Notes under the pieces: model-generated
Seen by the model: only the letters and a program-made list of their open reading frames with translations
The model's database searches: none
Told to the model about the DNA's origin: nothing
Assembly: GCA_905221605.1 (NCBI GenBank)
Contig: CAJNDS010002195.1
Coordinates: forward strand, 308,001 to 372,000
Length of the DNA: 64,000 nt
From: Symbiodinium natans
Taxonomy: Eukaryota > Sar > Dinophyceae > Suessiales > Symbiodiniaceae
Reading direction: 5' to 3'
Program-made: the position numbers and the translations under genes
In this document: positions 1-11,806 of the stretch, in pieces
Position numbering within the stretch: position 1 is the stretch's first letter
Layout: each line of letters starts with the position of its first letter

Positions 1-35
1 AAAGTCTCGGAGCAGGCATTACCGGTGTTGCCACC

Positions 36-173
36 GGTGTTGTTACCGGAGTTGCAACGGGGGTTGTTGCCTGACTTGCAGCTGCCGGCGCTGGTGTTGC
101 CGCCGGTGTTGCTACCGGAGTTGCAACGGGGGTCGTTGCCTGACTTGCAGCTGCCAGCGCTCATGTCTGACAG
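36..173. repeat. 69-bp tandem repeat, two copies
   Basis: Two copies of a 69-bp unit start near 36 and 105 and differ by a few substitutions. The unit is 23 codons long and has no stop in some frames on both strands. The plus frame gives a Leu/Pro-rich repeat that ends at a stop at 181-183. One minus frame gives an Ala/Thr/Pro-rich repeat, and a pyrimidine-rich tract ending in CTGTCAG lies just upstream on the minus strand. It could be the edge of a repeat-containing coding exon that continues outside the window. The coding strand cannot be decided here. Confidence 0.7.
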
Positions 174-183
174 CAGGAACTAA

Positions 184-2832
184 GACCTGTGATTCATGGA
201 CTGAAGATCACATATTTTGGGGTGCCCACCCAGCTAGTCAAGCTACACCAGCAGCGGAGGCCACCGAAGCCGTCGGGGACGGAGGCACGTGTCCAGAAGG
301 CGGGTCGACAAGGTGGTCCTCTTCTGGCAGTTGCCCACACGGGTTATAGGTTTGGCTTCGGCTACAGCTACGGAAGCACCCCAAGAAAGCGGTAGCATGA
401 TGTAGCATGCAGTATACAGGCAACGTCCAACACGCTTTCAATATCTTCCAAAGCCCTCACTCTCGAAATGAACCCAGCCCAAGTCCATGACCTCCCGTTA
501 GCCGTTAACCTCTGGCCTACGATTGGTTATATTGGTTGCCGCTGAGCTTCTGAAAGCAGGTCCAATTCCTGGCCATCTCAGAATGCGCTGTGCCGTAAAG
601 GATTCGTAAGGAGCCCTAGACATCACGAACAAAACTCTGCACATGTTGGCGTCTGCATCCCACAGATGTAGCATGCTTGACGGACACGAGCTGGTCTCCT
701 ACACAAAGCCGTTCCAGCAGACTGCCGCGGATACGTAGCATGGAAGCAGGTCCAAGACATCCGTTGGCAAACACTAGTAAGAAGCGAATTTCATACGGAT
801 GGTACACGAGAGCTGTCGCCCTTACAAGCACAACCTGGACGCCCGGCCTGATTTCGTTGTGGCGCTGGCTGGCCAGTTGTCTGCACGACCCCGCCTCCCC
901 GCCCCAGCAGCAAAATCTGCCGGTTCAGCTATTTCTGCTCTGACACAACTACTTTTTTTGCATAAACTGATTAGCCAGGCTTTGTCTCTGTAACAAACCT
1001 CGACTTTCGCATGCCCTTCGGCTCCAATTCTCCCAGATCTCGATAGACAACAAAATGCCAAGCCAAAAAAGGGCAGGCCTTGCTAGGGTCAAGCAGGTGA
1101 CGATTCGGGGCTGGAATTCGACACTGGGCTATGCAGAATGCTCCAAGCCCTTTCCCGGCCTCGCCATGCCTGGCCTTGCTGCGCCTGTATCCGCGGCGCC
1201 CCGGAATCCGCGGGAAGCATGGCTCAGGAGCACGGACACAAGACACAGCAGGCAAGCATGTCCTCGGCTTGGGGTTTGGAGTCTTTCGCTGACGGAGCAG
1301 CTGCAAGCTAGCCAGGCGATCCGAGTTGTACAGATATGTCGAAGAAGCTCGACAGCACTTGCTGCACATGGCCTTGGCTCGACGGTTACGGTGAGGGCTG
1401 GGTTTTGGGTGGGTCGTCTGTGCTGAATTGCGCACGGCTAGGGTGACACGCAGGGTCATGACCTTGGCCCCCTCCGGTAAGCGCGCGCATCTTGAGCCAG
1501 AAGTTGCAGCGGGAAGGCTTCGGCGAAAAAAGTGGTCATTCTGGTCATGTGCCGAGAAGCGGTCCTTTAACATTTCCAACCAATCCACGACGGAGGACTT
1601 GGGCAGCGTCTCAGGACTTCCGACATTCTATGACATTCTGACTCTTCGACTCTGCGACATGGAAAAAAAGTACCTGTGACGGATTCGGGAGCACGGTATG
1701 CCAGGAGCAGAGGACGCTGGGGGGAGCCCCCAAAGCATTTTTCATGAACCTTTGCGGAATCTCTAGTGCCCACTGACTGGCTTATGGACCCCCAGAACTC
1801 CCCTGGACCCTGTGGACTGCCTGTTAAAGCCGCTATCTTGCTTCTGTGCGCCTTTCGCGCTAAATTGACCAGGGTGCTTAGATCGCTTGCATCTTTCTCT
1901 ATGTTTCCAGGGGCCCTGGCAGTGTGTGGAAGCCGCAAGAGTACAAGACACAACCCTGACAAAGTCCCCATCTCTTCAAAGGCTCACTGCCAACGCTTGA
2001 TCCAGCTCGCTATCAGGCGTGGAACTGCATCCGTCGTGGTGCACACTTATGCTACATGCCTTCTGCTTTGCTGATGGCTGTACAGCAAGGCCGCTGTGGC
2101 CAGCTACCAGATGACATGCTCATACTATACAGGTTCATGCCAGCCAGTATGGCAGATGCATTCGCGTTCGAGGGTAAGCCGCACTCACTCGACTTTCTAC
2201 CTTGTAGTTTCTTGTCGCGTTGCTGCCATCGTCTGGATGGTCACCTGACGCCGGCCTGACGTAAACCAAGGACCTCTGCCCGCAACATCGTGCAGTTGCT
2301 ATCAACTTTTGATCCAACGTCATACTGCATGGGCAAACTCTTCGCTGCCATCGCAGGTCGAAGAGGCGCGGGTTGACTCGGAAAGCCACATCGTGCAACA
2401 CCGGATCGCACCCAGACCAGCACCCAACCTGGCTCCGATATCACACTTGTTGAGATAGGCAGCCTCGATGCAATAGACCAACTTGGGTTCCCAGGGAGTC
2501 TGTCAGCAGTCGAGGAGACAGTCCAGGTCCATGGCACCGGCGAGAAGGAGCATGTGCCAGATCGTGCCAGCCATGGAGGCGGAAGGCTACCTTGCAAGTG
2601 CGACGAGACTTTCTTCATACTTTTTCAGGTTCGTCCTCTGACTCTGAGCTGGCATGATTCGAAGGTGTATGCCCCTGCCGGCAAATTCGTACATCAAGAA
2701 ATTCTCCGCCATCCTGCATCGCAGGTATTGGATTGAAGATGCCCGTTTACACACAAGCTAAGGAGCACCAGTTTAAGCGTCGAGATTCAGGATCTTTCAG
2801 GTTTTGAGTCCTCGTGGAACTTCCACTGCACC
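184..2832. other. No recognisable gene
   Basis: I see no conserved domain on either strand. The longest open frames here (minus 971-1588, plus 2373-2736) do not resemble known families, and neither has paired splice signals that join to another coding piece. The plus frame 2373-2736 is the most protein-like, but I could not support it further. Confidence 0.5.
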
Positions 2833-3260
2833 CTAATCGCCCAAGCCCGCAAAGTAACAGTTTGAGTGTGCCAATGGATACGGCTTTAAAAGACAATGGT
2901 TAGCGGGCCTCATTGGAGGCCGCAATACCGACGCATTCGATCTGCAGCCGTCTCTTGCTCGTCGTGACACCTCCGCGCCAAGCTTTACACAATGCTGGCA
3001 GACTGCCTGGAGCAAACGCGAAGCAAGCGCAATCGCACGAAGAGCAACAATCCGGCGCAGATTGTTCATGCCAAGATTCTTCATTTCGAGTCCAGTAAGC
3101 TCTACATATTGCCGAAGCTTCAAGATGTCAGGTGCTGAGTCAAGTGCTGCGGCCTCCAAGCTCCCCAATGCCTCTGCCACTTCTCTTCCCACGAATCCCA
3201 CCTGCATGCACACGTCCTGAGCCATGACTAGGTCATGACTCTGGTGAATTTCTTGAATGC
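2833..3260 (-). CDS. Unassigned coding exon
   Basis: A minus-strand open frame reads like protein over about 90 residues, with regular hydrophobic spacing typical of an alpha-helical segment (for example ALGSLEAAALDSAPDILKL). The better part runs from about 3,250 to 2,960; beyond that the frame looks like intron. A pyrimidine-rich tract ending in CATTCAAG near 3,253 could be the acceptor. It lies downstream of the BMT5/RluA fusion gene on the same strand, so it may be a 3' exon of that gene or the start of another. I recognise no family. Confidence 0.35.
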
Positions 3261-4989
3261 GAAATAAAGAACTCACCACATCAAATGAACTTTTACATGG
3301 GCCTTAGGCGTATGTCCTGAGATGCCATCGCATGTCTAACGTCGATCTTGCTTGCATATACCCCGTCCTGAGGAAGCTCGCCGGGCAAGCCTGTCACCCA
3401 CCACAGGAGTTCCCTGCCTCACAAACATGCCACTGCAATTGCAATCCTGCGCGCTGCAAGGACACAGATGTTCGATGTTTCATATGGCCCTCACGTTCAG
3501 GCCAGCTCATAGCATGCTTTCAGTGGTTCTCGCAATGGCAAGGCCATGCACATACCCAGAGATGCACAAGGTCACAAACCTTCAGACAAGAAACCGTCGC
3601 ATCAGATGGCAAAGAGAGCCACAGCACCTGGGAGGCCGTCAGTGTAGGCCAAGAAACGTTTAACGAGCAAAAGCTGCCACAGGTTAGGCCATTACACTGG
3701 GCACCGTCGTCTTAACATGCCTGATTCTCCGCTGTGTGGGTTGGCACTACAAGTAAGGCTTCTCTGATAGAGGTGCCGCCCGGAACTGGCGACAGTCTGC
3801 AGGTCCACGATGCTCATGCCATTTTGCTCAGCTACCTTGGACAAATTCGGACAATTGACAATTGCTCTTCCGGCTGGCTCAGCTCTGGTCTCCGAAGGTT
3901 CGCAGAGGCCCTGGCCACGTAGCAAACCACCTTGCTGACTGCCTCAGCCAAGGAAAATCGTGCGGGGGATGCCGGGCTCACAAGCCGCACAAAATGGGCA
4001 GTGTTGCCAAAACCCAAGCAACAGGTGCGGTGTGGCGCTGCCACACTGCGCTCCCTCCGCCCTCCCTCTGCCCTCCCGCCGCCCTCAAGCAGTCCTTCGC
4101 TGCAGCGGCTGCAGGCTTCTGAGCTCCCGAAGGACACTCCTTAGTGTGGAAGCCGCAAATCACATTCGTTTCAGAGAGCTTCAGACTAGAGCTACAAGTT
4201 CGTCGAGCAGCGACGCCTAGTGGCATCAGGCGGTGATGTTGGCATACAATTCAAAACGTATCAAAAACATTCCAGAACCCCGACCCACCAATGGTGGCAA
4301 AGCTGCCTCCGTGCTCGATGCTTCTTCATGGTCCGCGCCTTCCGGGGGATGTGGAATTGAGAGTTCGCTCTAAGTGGTCGCACCAGTTTACTACCCCCCA
4401 AAACGATTCCACACTGCATGCTGTTGTGCAAATGCTACTTAAAGCTAGCATGATCCCAGTCGGGGGTTAAAGCTTCTTCCATGGGCGCAGTCTCCAACAA
4501 CGGCAGCAACGAGTCAGGAGGTGCCGAGGACAGCTGTTGAAACACCCCAGTGCGCAACAGCGGCAAGGGTCTGTCGCCCTCTTTCAGACATACCGAACCC
4601 AGAGCCCAATCGAATCTAATGATCCCGACCCTCTCGGCCCACCTTCAATCTGAGGGAGGCTTTCAGAGGTCTCTGCTGAAGCTCTGTAGCTTTAGTGTAA
4701 AGAAAATGGTTTCGGGGACCTGGCGATCTTAACATATCTTAACCTTTGCTGCTGAAGTTTGAAGCTCAGAAGGGCACATGGGAGGGGACGCAGAGTCCTT
4801 GTGTTTCAGAGCCTGGTTTCTGCGCAAAAATAACCTGGACGAAAGTCTGCGGCCTTCTGCTGTCAATGCAAGTGTTGTCCCAGCTTCGCCAAGCGACCTC
4901 GAAGCAACACTTGGGCAAACAGCGAGAAGAAAAACCTGCTGCGTGAGCTGCTTACGTGAAAGGCCCTCTTGGCTGCTGCACTCAGCGCT

Positions 4990-5046
4990 TCGCCCATGCA
5001 GCATTGCACGGAAGGTGTGCACCACACGGCCCAAAGTCAGCCTGAG
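4990..5046 (-). CDS. Possible continuation of the RluA-type domain
   Basis: A short minus-strand stretch reads RVVHTFRAMLHGR. This resembles the V-x-K-x-Y-x-A-L-V-x-G element that follows the catalytic motif in RluA-family pseudouridine synthases. It lies about 460 bp downstream of the last firm exon of the fusion gene, behind a CTCAG acceptor that is followed by G. Its phase does not join that exon directly, so an exon between would be needed. I could not find the distal GRTHQIR-like motif. This is a weak call based on one motif. Confidence 0.25.
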
Positions 5047-5500
5047 CCGATTCAGAGCCAGATGACAACGGATTGACAATACTCTCATCAACATACTCTC
5101 ACGCACTGATAATTCTATTTCGTTGGGACAACTTGCAGGAGGATGTAAACATCCCAACCAGGTGCCCAGTCTGCCGGCCCAACATCGACCGCCAAGTATT
5201 TCTGTACAGAATTCTCAAGTGGTTCTATTCTGCTCTTCGGGCGTCAAGCGCCTGAGTCTTGAGCCTCTTACTAAATAGCGTTGAAACGTTCAGCGCTTCA
5301 GATGCTTCAGCAAGAGTTCGCTGTCTAAGGTCAGCACCATTCGGCTAGTAGCTGGTGCATTTCTGCGGTCAACGCAACCTTTGCACAGGGTCCAGCAGTC
5401 CAGCATTTGCCATTGCCCAGGCTCTAGACTCTGGAAGCTATAAAATCGTTCGGAGCAGGGTTCCATTAACAAAAATTCTCCACGTACAAAGCCTCGGGAC

Positions 5501-8025
5501 TAGAGATAACCCACAGCAGCCAATCTCGAGTCGGCTCAAGGGCAGCAGTCGGTTGAACCGTGCCACTTCTGACACTTCTGGCAACAGTGGTAGGGAGGAC
5601 TGGAGGGTCCCGGCATGGCTTCCCAGACTTCTCATGCCAGCTGGCTTCCAAACCACTGCCACGCCTTCTGGGCATGTGGAGCGCGAAACTTGCCAGTCAG
5701 CCCTGGGCATAGCCTTGGGCGCAACCATCTTGACATCCCGTGCTCGCGCCGTAGTTGCATCCAATGCCTCCCGTGTTCGGTCTAAGCAAAGTGTCACGAT
5801 GTCGCCGGCCTTCAGAATGCGGGTCTCCTCGACGTGTTCGCTGTTCAAAGTGAGCTCACCTCTCGCAATAGCTCGCTTCACGGCTGCCTTTGATGTCAAG
5901 TAACGTCGCAGCTTCTCAAACTGCCGTGCCAGGTGTGAAAGCCTGAGCCCTGCCTCTGAAGTGATGGCTATGTCCAGGCGAACCAATTTGTCAGTTGCTT
6001 CATGGACATGGGCCATGTCTCTGTAACCACATTCTTGTTTCAGGGGTGTCGGCGTCCTCTGACAAGACTGCGCATGTTGTTCGAGGGCTCGTTGTGAACC
6101 AAAGGCTCGGCCGCATGTGGGGCAGCTGTGCGCATTCGTGTCACGTATGGGTAGAGCAGGTGCCTGCATGTGCTGGACCAACGACTCAACATCATCAAAC
6201 TCTTGGTGGCACACGCCACATACAGTTGAGCAAGCGAGGGTGGCTGACATGGCCGGGACAGATTCGCACGGATTCATCCCGAAAACGAATGTAGTGCAGT
6301 TGCTAATGTTCATCTGCTGTTCGCCCTCATGGCGCCTGTGTTCATAACCGTAGCGGCAAGCCCAGTGGACAAAACCCAAGGATCCATTCCGCCACCTCCG
6401 ACGACATTGCCAAGCAGGCTCTGGGGGTTGCATGCGAAAGCCTGAGAACGCGCCCTTCGTGAAGTCATCCTGGGAAGATGGTTGAGACTCTCTGCGTGCA
6501 AACTTTTCTTCTGTTGTACAGTGTAGTACCTTGCCTTTGCAGCACTGCCTCAACAAAAGCCCATTAACAACTCTGAGAGTCTATCGCGGCTGGGGCATAG
6601 CTCCTCAAGGACAAGCTTGTGATGGTTGGTGAAGAGAGCAGGGAAGCGGTGAAGAGAGCAGAGCAGACCAAATCAACCAGATAAATGTCCAGGTGGTATG
6701 TCAGCTCGTCGTGGTCATGGGATGCTCTCAATCATACAAAGCTCGATTTTTTCTTGTAAATAGATAGATTCATCCAAATTCGTTTTGCACTGGATTCATG
6801 ATACATCTGAAGCATTATATTTGTCAGACCAAACTATGTATTTACACACAAGAGAACAAAAGACCACAGAGCGCCAACGGGAGAGAGAGCGCGAGAGAAA
6901 GCACTTTTTGCACTCTCTCGTGCATTTGTTCGAGACGTCCTCCACATCCTCCCAAGAAGTCCCCTTACACGTCCTCCCACCTCTTCCTCCTACTCCCACC
7001 TGCTCCTCTCCTTCGGGGATGGGAGCAGGTTCGTGTTCGGACTCGGGGGGGAGGTGTGTCATCGAGTGACAGAAGAAAATAGATAGAAAGAGCGAGAACG
7101 AGATAGCGAGAGAGAGTTGCAGGCGTAGAGGCGTGTTTATGGCGTGTCTCAAGCCGTCTTACATGTCCGGGGCCTCAGCTCCCGCAGCCCAGAAGCAGCG
7201 GCCAGCTTGTGCAGGGCCCAAAGGCTGGGCTGCTCGCCTAGGTTGAAAGGTGTGTTGAGCGGTGCTTTTCTTGCCAAGAGCCCTTTCACATGAGATTCAT
7301 CTTGATTCATACAGTTTGACGGCTATCAGCCGAAGAGAACAGCTGCAGGGGTCACGAGAGCGAGGACACACCACCACATAGTGCTACGCAGCCCAGGTGC
7401 CGCACAGGGTCACATGGATCTCGCCCTGCAGAAACCCCTCCCCAGATGAGCACAAGATTGCTAAGACTGGTTGACATTGAGTGTTGACTTTACAACGACC
7501 GCCGAAACCTCCGTCAGATCCGCCGCTGATCGGAAGAAATGTGCCAACAGTGCTTGATGCTGTCGCACATGCATACCTTGGTTCGCCAAATTGGGCCAGA
7601 CATGACGAAGCAATGCCGCCAGCGCCAGTGATTACACGCTCCTGTGCAGCATCGGCAGCTTATCACAACTTAGCGGTTTCATCGGCAGGTCATGCCCTTT
7701 CAGGCTCCAAGTTGCTCCTAGGTTCGTGGCCATCACCGGCAACGTCACCCAAATGTGGAAAGTTGAAAATGACGGCCATGGGGCGCTCTTTGGGAAGAGA
7801 AGCGGCAAGATTGCAGGCATCGACACGGTGCAGGACAACTGCCCCGCACCGCAATAATTCCTCTCGAACCCTGGCTGCAGAATGGTAGCGGTTTTCGAGT
7901 TCCTCTTCCGTCAGCCAAGTCGTTGCAATCACTTGCACATTGGAGGCAAACGCCCGGCAGAGCGCCAGTGAGAACGATAGGTCGCCATCGCCCACTGTCA
8001 GCACACTCCGAGCCAGTGCGGCCAT
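5501..8025 (-). CDS. BMT5-like rRNA methyltransferase / C2H2 / S4 / RluA-type fusion protein
   Basis: Five exons join in phase: 7749-8025, 7509-7576, 7401-7425, 7180-7237 and 5501-6395. The first four and the start of the fifth rebuild a BMT5-like (DUF2431) domain. Its landmarks are LTVGDGDLSFSLAL (SAM-binding loop), IFNFPHLG, LLAHFFRSA, GEIHVTLC and YGYEHRRHEG. In yeast this family methylates uridine N3 in 25S rRNA. The last exon then encodes two C2H2 fingers (6220-6170 and about 6124-6062, the second ending in Cys), an S4 RNA-binding domain (about 5959-5789) and the N-terminal part of an RluA-type pseudouridine synthase (VVWKPAGM at 5656-5633). The RluA catalytic HRLD motif appears as SRLE at 5536-5525, so the Asp nucleophile is Glu and this half may be inactive. 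Donors are GT, GT, GC, GC and GT; acceptors of the four internal exons are AG|G. The ATG at 8025 is a plausible start, although the frame stays open to about 8062. The 3' end beyond 5501 is not located. Confidence 0.88.
6872..7115. repeat. GA-rich low-complexity patches
   Basis: Two purine-rich patches, GAGAGAGAGCGCGAGAGAAA-like at 6880-6900 and a looser one at 7075-7115, flank a stretch of CCTCC/CTCC on the same strand. Both lie in the intron between exons 7180-7237 and 5501-6395 of the fusion gene. They read as simple sequence with no coding signal. Confidence 0.6.
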
Positions 8026-9490
8026 TGCCCCGAGCACTGAATCCACAACCGCTGCGAATATCTGCACACTCCACAGTAGTCCTTAAATATGTCATGCATA
8101 TAACCATGCATCATTCATCTCAGGTTGTCGGTCCTGTCCAGAAATGTGGCGGAACAATGCATATGAAATCGTGAGCATCCAAACGATGGCAACCCATGAA
8201 CCAAGGAAGGTCTGAGCCGTCACAACCTCACACCTCTAGGAAGTGTGCCGGAGTTCTGCTGCTCAATGTACACAAACTTTATTGCTGGAATGCCCGTGCC
8301 TGACGATCTGTGATTGCATTGACTTCACCCTCCTCTCCATCCCCATACTCTAGCAAAATCCTGGCCCGAAGTCAACTTTGAGCCCCTCTTGAAAAACACA
8401 GCCTACATCTTCGCAGTCACAAAATCAGGGCTTTGGGAGCTCATCTGGGGCTTTACAGGCAATGCAAAGAAGCTGGTTGAGGTTCTCTAAAGGCTTTGCA
8501 TGCTAGCGGAATGAAGTCCACGTTGCCTTGTCAGAATCCAGGCAACTGGCATGTTTACTCTCTGACTAGAACATAGACCGTAAGGTCTCTCTCTTCGCCC
8601 AATCTGTCTTGTCGGAGTCGCGCTCGCGGGATGCTGAGCAACACCCCAACTTTCTGAACGCCTCGTCCAAATTCCCAGCAAACCCACCCTGCAAGAGATA
8701 TCGATCAGGTTTATTCCGATACACGTCAAACTACAGCAGGTGTTTGAATCATCGCCTGCTCAAGATCGAAAAGATGTTAGATTGAACGGCACGATGTGTG
8801 AAGGCCACGTGAATTAGGCAGAAATGAGGTGCCCTGACATGAGAGGATGACGACAGGAGATTCCGACGGAGTCCTCAGCGCGGGGGATGCATTGAACTTC
8901 TTTTAGATACGTTTTTGTGCTTGAATCAATCCCGAACGCGCTGGGTCTACAGACGATGATGACTCAACTGGTGGCCTTTAAACGTGCCATGCTTTGCCAT
9001 GGTCTTGGAACAGTCAAGACGGGGGCAAGCACTGGGTAAGTACAGTGGTCACTGATGTGCTGGTATACACTTACACTTATTCTCGCACTCTGAATACTCA
9101 GAGTATCATTCAACCCATGTCACTCCCAAAGTTCTCGCAGCACTTTTGACAGCACTCGGCGGGTCACAGAGATGCTGCACTACCTTCCTCGGCCAAGGCA
9201 GAGGCAGAGGGAGAGGAGCGAGAGAGATACAGATAATTGTGTAAAGAGGTTTCTTCATAAAAAGCTGTTTCCCTCGCGCTCCTCCAGATCCATCAGGAAT
9301 CCTGAACCCTGAAGCTGGAGGCTCTGACCATCTGCAGCAATTGACCGGCCGAAGCTCACTTTAGCATAAGCTGGCCTGCGCGCACGACGGACGGCAACCA
9401 AACGCAAGAAGATCGACGGCTGCATACCATCAGTAATGGCTGTCTAATTGCATCGCCCTCTGGCCTTCCATTTCACTTTTACTCTTTCAG
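8026..9490. other. No recognisable gene
   Basis: This stretch lies upstream of the fusion gene's likely start. It should include the intergenic spacer to the next minus-strand gene and perhaps a promoter. I see no conserved domain, no TATA-like core I would trust and no complete DinoSL-type spliced-leader relic. Confidence 0.45.
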
Positions 9491-9495
9491 CTCAC

Positions 9496-9655
9496 CTTCC
9501 GCTGCTCCTGGAGCCCCTGCTCCCGGAGCTCCATCGTGTGATTCGTGCCCACCTCGCGTAGGATGACAAGGCACTTGCAAGACTTTCTTCCGACATCTTC
9601 CCGATGATCTTCAGCCGCGGCTCTAAAAGCGGCCAGTTTCGTTTGCACATGCTCG
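9496..9655 (-). CDS. Coiled-coil-like exon, perhaps 3' part of the BTB gene
   Basis: This minus-strand frame is rich in Glu, Arg, Ala and Gln with heptad-like spacing (TKLAAFRAAAEDHRED, TMELREQGLQEQRK). It stops abruptly at a good donor, AAG|GTGAGC, at 9,495. Both features argue for a real exon. It is downstream of and on the same strand as the BTB exons, so it may encode the C-terminal part of that protein, but no phase-checked join connects them. Confidence 0.45.
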
Positions 9656-10466
9656 CATGTTTGCATATGTTTGCATGCACTTGCGGCCATCGATATGATT
9701 CGATATGTAACATGCACAATTACATTTTTACACAGCACGTGGCCTGGAGTGACGACCAGCTCACATCGAAGCCTCAGCTCTCTGAGACCGTGTCAGTCTT
9801 CGACGCTCACAAACGCACACGCAACATGGTACGCATTGTGAATGCCTAGAGATCCATACGCGCTCAGGGGCGCCAAAGCCATTCCAACCAAGCACAATTT
9901 AGAAAATGTGCGCAGTGCTGTGCGGTCGAAAGCTTGGGACTTACTCACACATCGGCTTCCTCGACCAAGGAGGTGGGGCTGCATTTGCTCACTGGGCGAC
10001 TGAAAGGCGCTTTTGTCTTGCTGTGCCGTCGCGGGCCCGGGACTCACTCACTCACTTGTTTCCCCCTCTCGGGCTCATAACCATGGTGGCCGACCACAGA
10101 GCAAACAAAAACTGGCGGGCATTTACATAATTCCATCGGGCGGCTGCACAGCCGAAAAACAGCATGAAAACACACAAGCTGCTGCTGAGAAACTTCAAGG
10201 GCAAGCTCACCAGGAGATCCGCGTCAGAAAACTCACATAGGTAGCCGAGCTCCTGACTTGCACTTCCAGCGGGTACAAAGCAAGAGCTGGGAAATATGGC
10301 AACCCAAGTGTGGGCTTTAACGCTCACACAGGCCTCCAGTTTGAGGGCCAGCACTCGGGCTCTTGCAGAACTGCATATGTGCTTTGGCGCCACCCATCCC
10401 TGGCCATTCATGGGTCACTCACATGCTCTGAGACATCCAGCTGCATGCAATTTAGCCCTAGTAACA

Positions 10467-10560
10467 TTGTCGAGCCTCCTCGCGAAAAAGCGGAATCACA
10501 AAGCGTGGGAAGTCGAACGCTTCGTCGGCGGCAGCAGCTTCCTCGTCTTGCGCATCAGCG
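10467..10560 (-). CDS. Possible exon, acidic then hydrophobic
   Basis: The minus frame reads an acidic run followed by FDFPRFVIPLFREEARQ, with a possible GT donor just after it. It lies between the BTB exons and the 9.5-kb exon on the same strand. A second short candidate, LAQIEEHFQALV, lies at about 10,949-10,996. Both are compatible with the BTB gene continuing, but neither matches a family I recognise. Confidence 0.3.
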
Positions 10561-11119
10561 TGTACCCCAGACCGAGACCTGCATCCGAAGGCTGACAAAC
10601 AGAAGCGAATCCACTCACTCCATCCACACGCCATGTACACGAGCAAATCCAGATATCGAAAATGTGCATTGCTTGCTTCTGTCCGATGCATCGAACGTCG
10701 TCAGGCACTGCAGATTGAGGCCCTGACCCCACCGCCTCACGGGAACAGAGGATTGCAACCGTAGGTCTCTCTCATCCCATGCAAAGCTTGCTAGCTTCTT
10801 GCAAGGTGTCAGGTGCGAATTGGTGCCAGCGTCAAAACAATCAGAACCGCCAGGTTGAGAAATTGATCAGCCAGATCAGGGTGAATTAGTGTGTCGGGTA
10901 GGGCGGAGGGGGGTGCGGCCATTTCAAAAAGCTGGGCTATGACCGGACAAGTGCCTGGAAATGCTCCTCGATTTGAGCAAGCACTTGACCCAGGAAAGTG
11001 TTGAACCCAGGCCACCTCGGGCTTCAGGAGGCTTGCAGAGGACCGGTGCTAATATATCTGCGAAAACTCAGCACAAAGCTAGGAGAACTTAGCATACTTC
11101 AGCCAAGCTCTGTGATTCC

Positions 11120-11726
11120 GAGCGCCACACCTCTGGGTCACGCCAAGGACCACGTTCTGGCTGACAGCCTTGGCCCTTGTAAGCCGGGTACTGCGAGGAA
11201 TGCCGTTTATGACAAGTTCAGCAGGAAGGTCCAGACCTGAGCTTGGCTGTGGATGGATCCACAGCACAAGCACACGTGGGGTTTTGCTACTGCGTCATGT
11301 TGCTTTTCTCATTCTAAAGGCATTCTAGGCCCCCACGTGCCGCATCTCGCAGGACTGCGTCAATGGGGACCATGCTCGGAACGTAGAGCTCTTCATAGCG
11401 ATACCAATCCAGTAGAATCCGGAAGCGCTCGGGGCAAACATCCACCGGCACGTGCAGGACCCGCTCTAGACCTTGGATTTTAAGATACATGTGTTGAGTT
11501 TCTCATCGGAAGGAATTCCGACACAGCTTCCACATATGTCTTCAGATAGCAACCGACAGAGGCCGCCAGCTGGGAAGAACGTGAAAGCACACGGGAAAAA
11601 CGGAAATTGCCCTGCCACATGGCTCCCTTGAAGCAGTTCCGGCAGCGTGACAATCCCCCGGAGCGAACCTTAGGAACAGAGCCTGGGCCACCCCATCACA
11701 ACAAAACACACACACACACACACCCA

Positions 11727-11806
<80 letters not shown>

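Noticed and set aside
971-1588. 205-codon minus frame
   Set aside because: It looks like random translation of GC-rich sequence (many Arg, Pro, Cys) with no motif.
2373-2736. Plus-strand open frame with protein-like text (DITLVEIGSLDAIDQLG)
   Set aside because: It has no recognised domain, no splice partner and lies on the opposite strand to all supported genes. Chance is plausible at this length.
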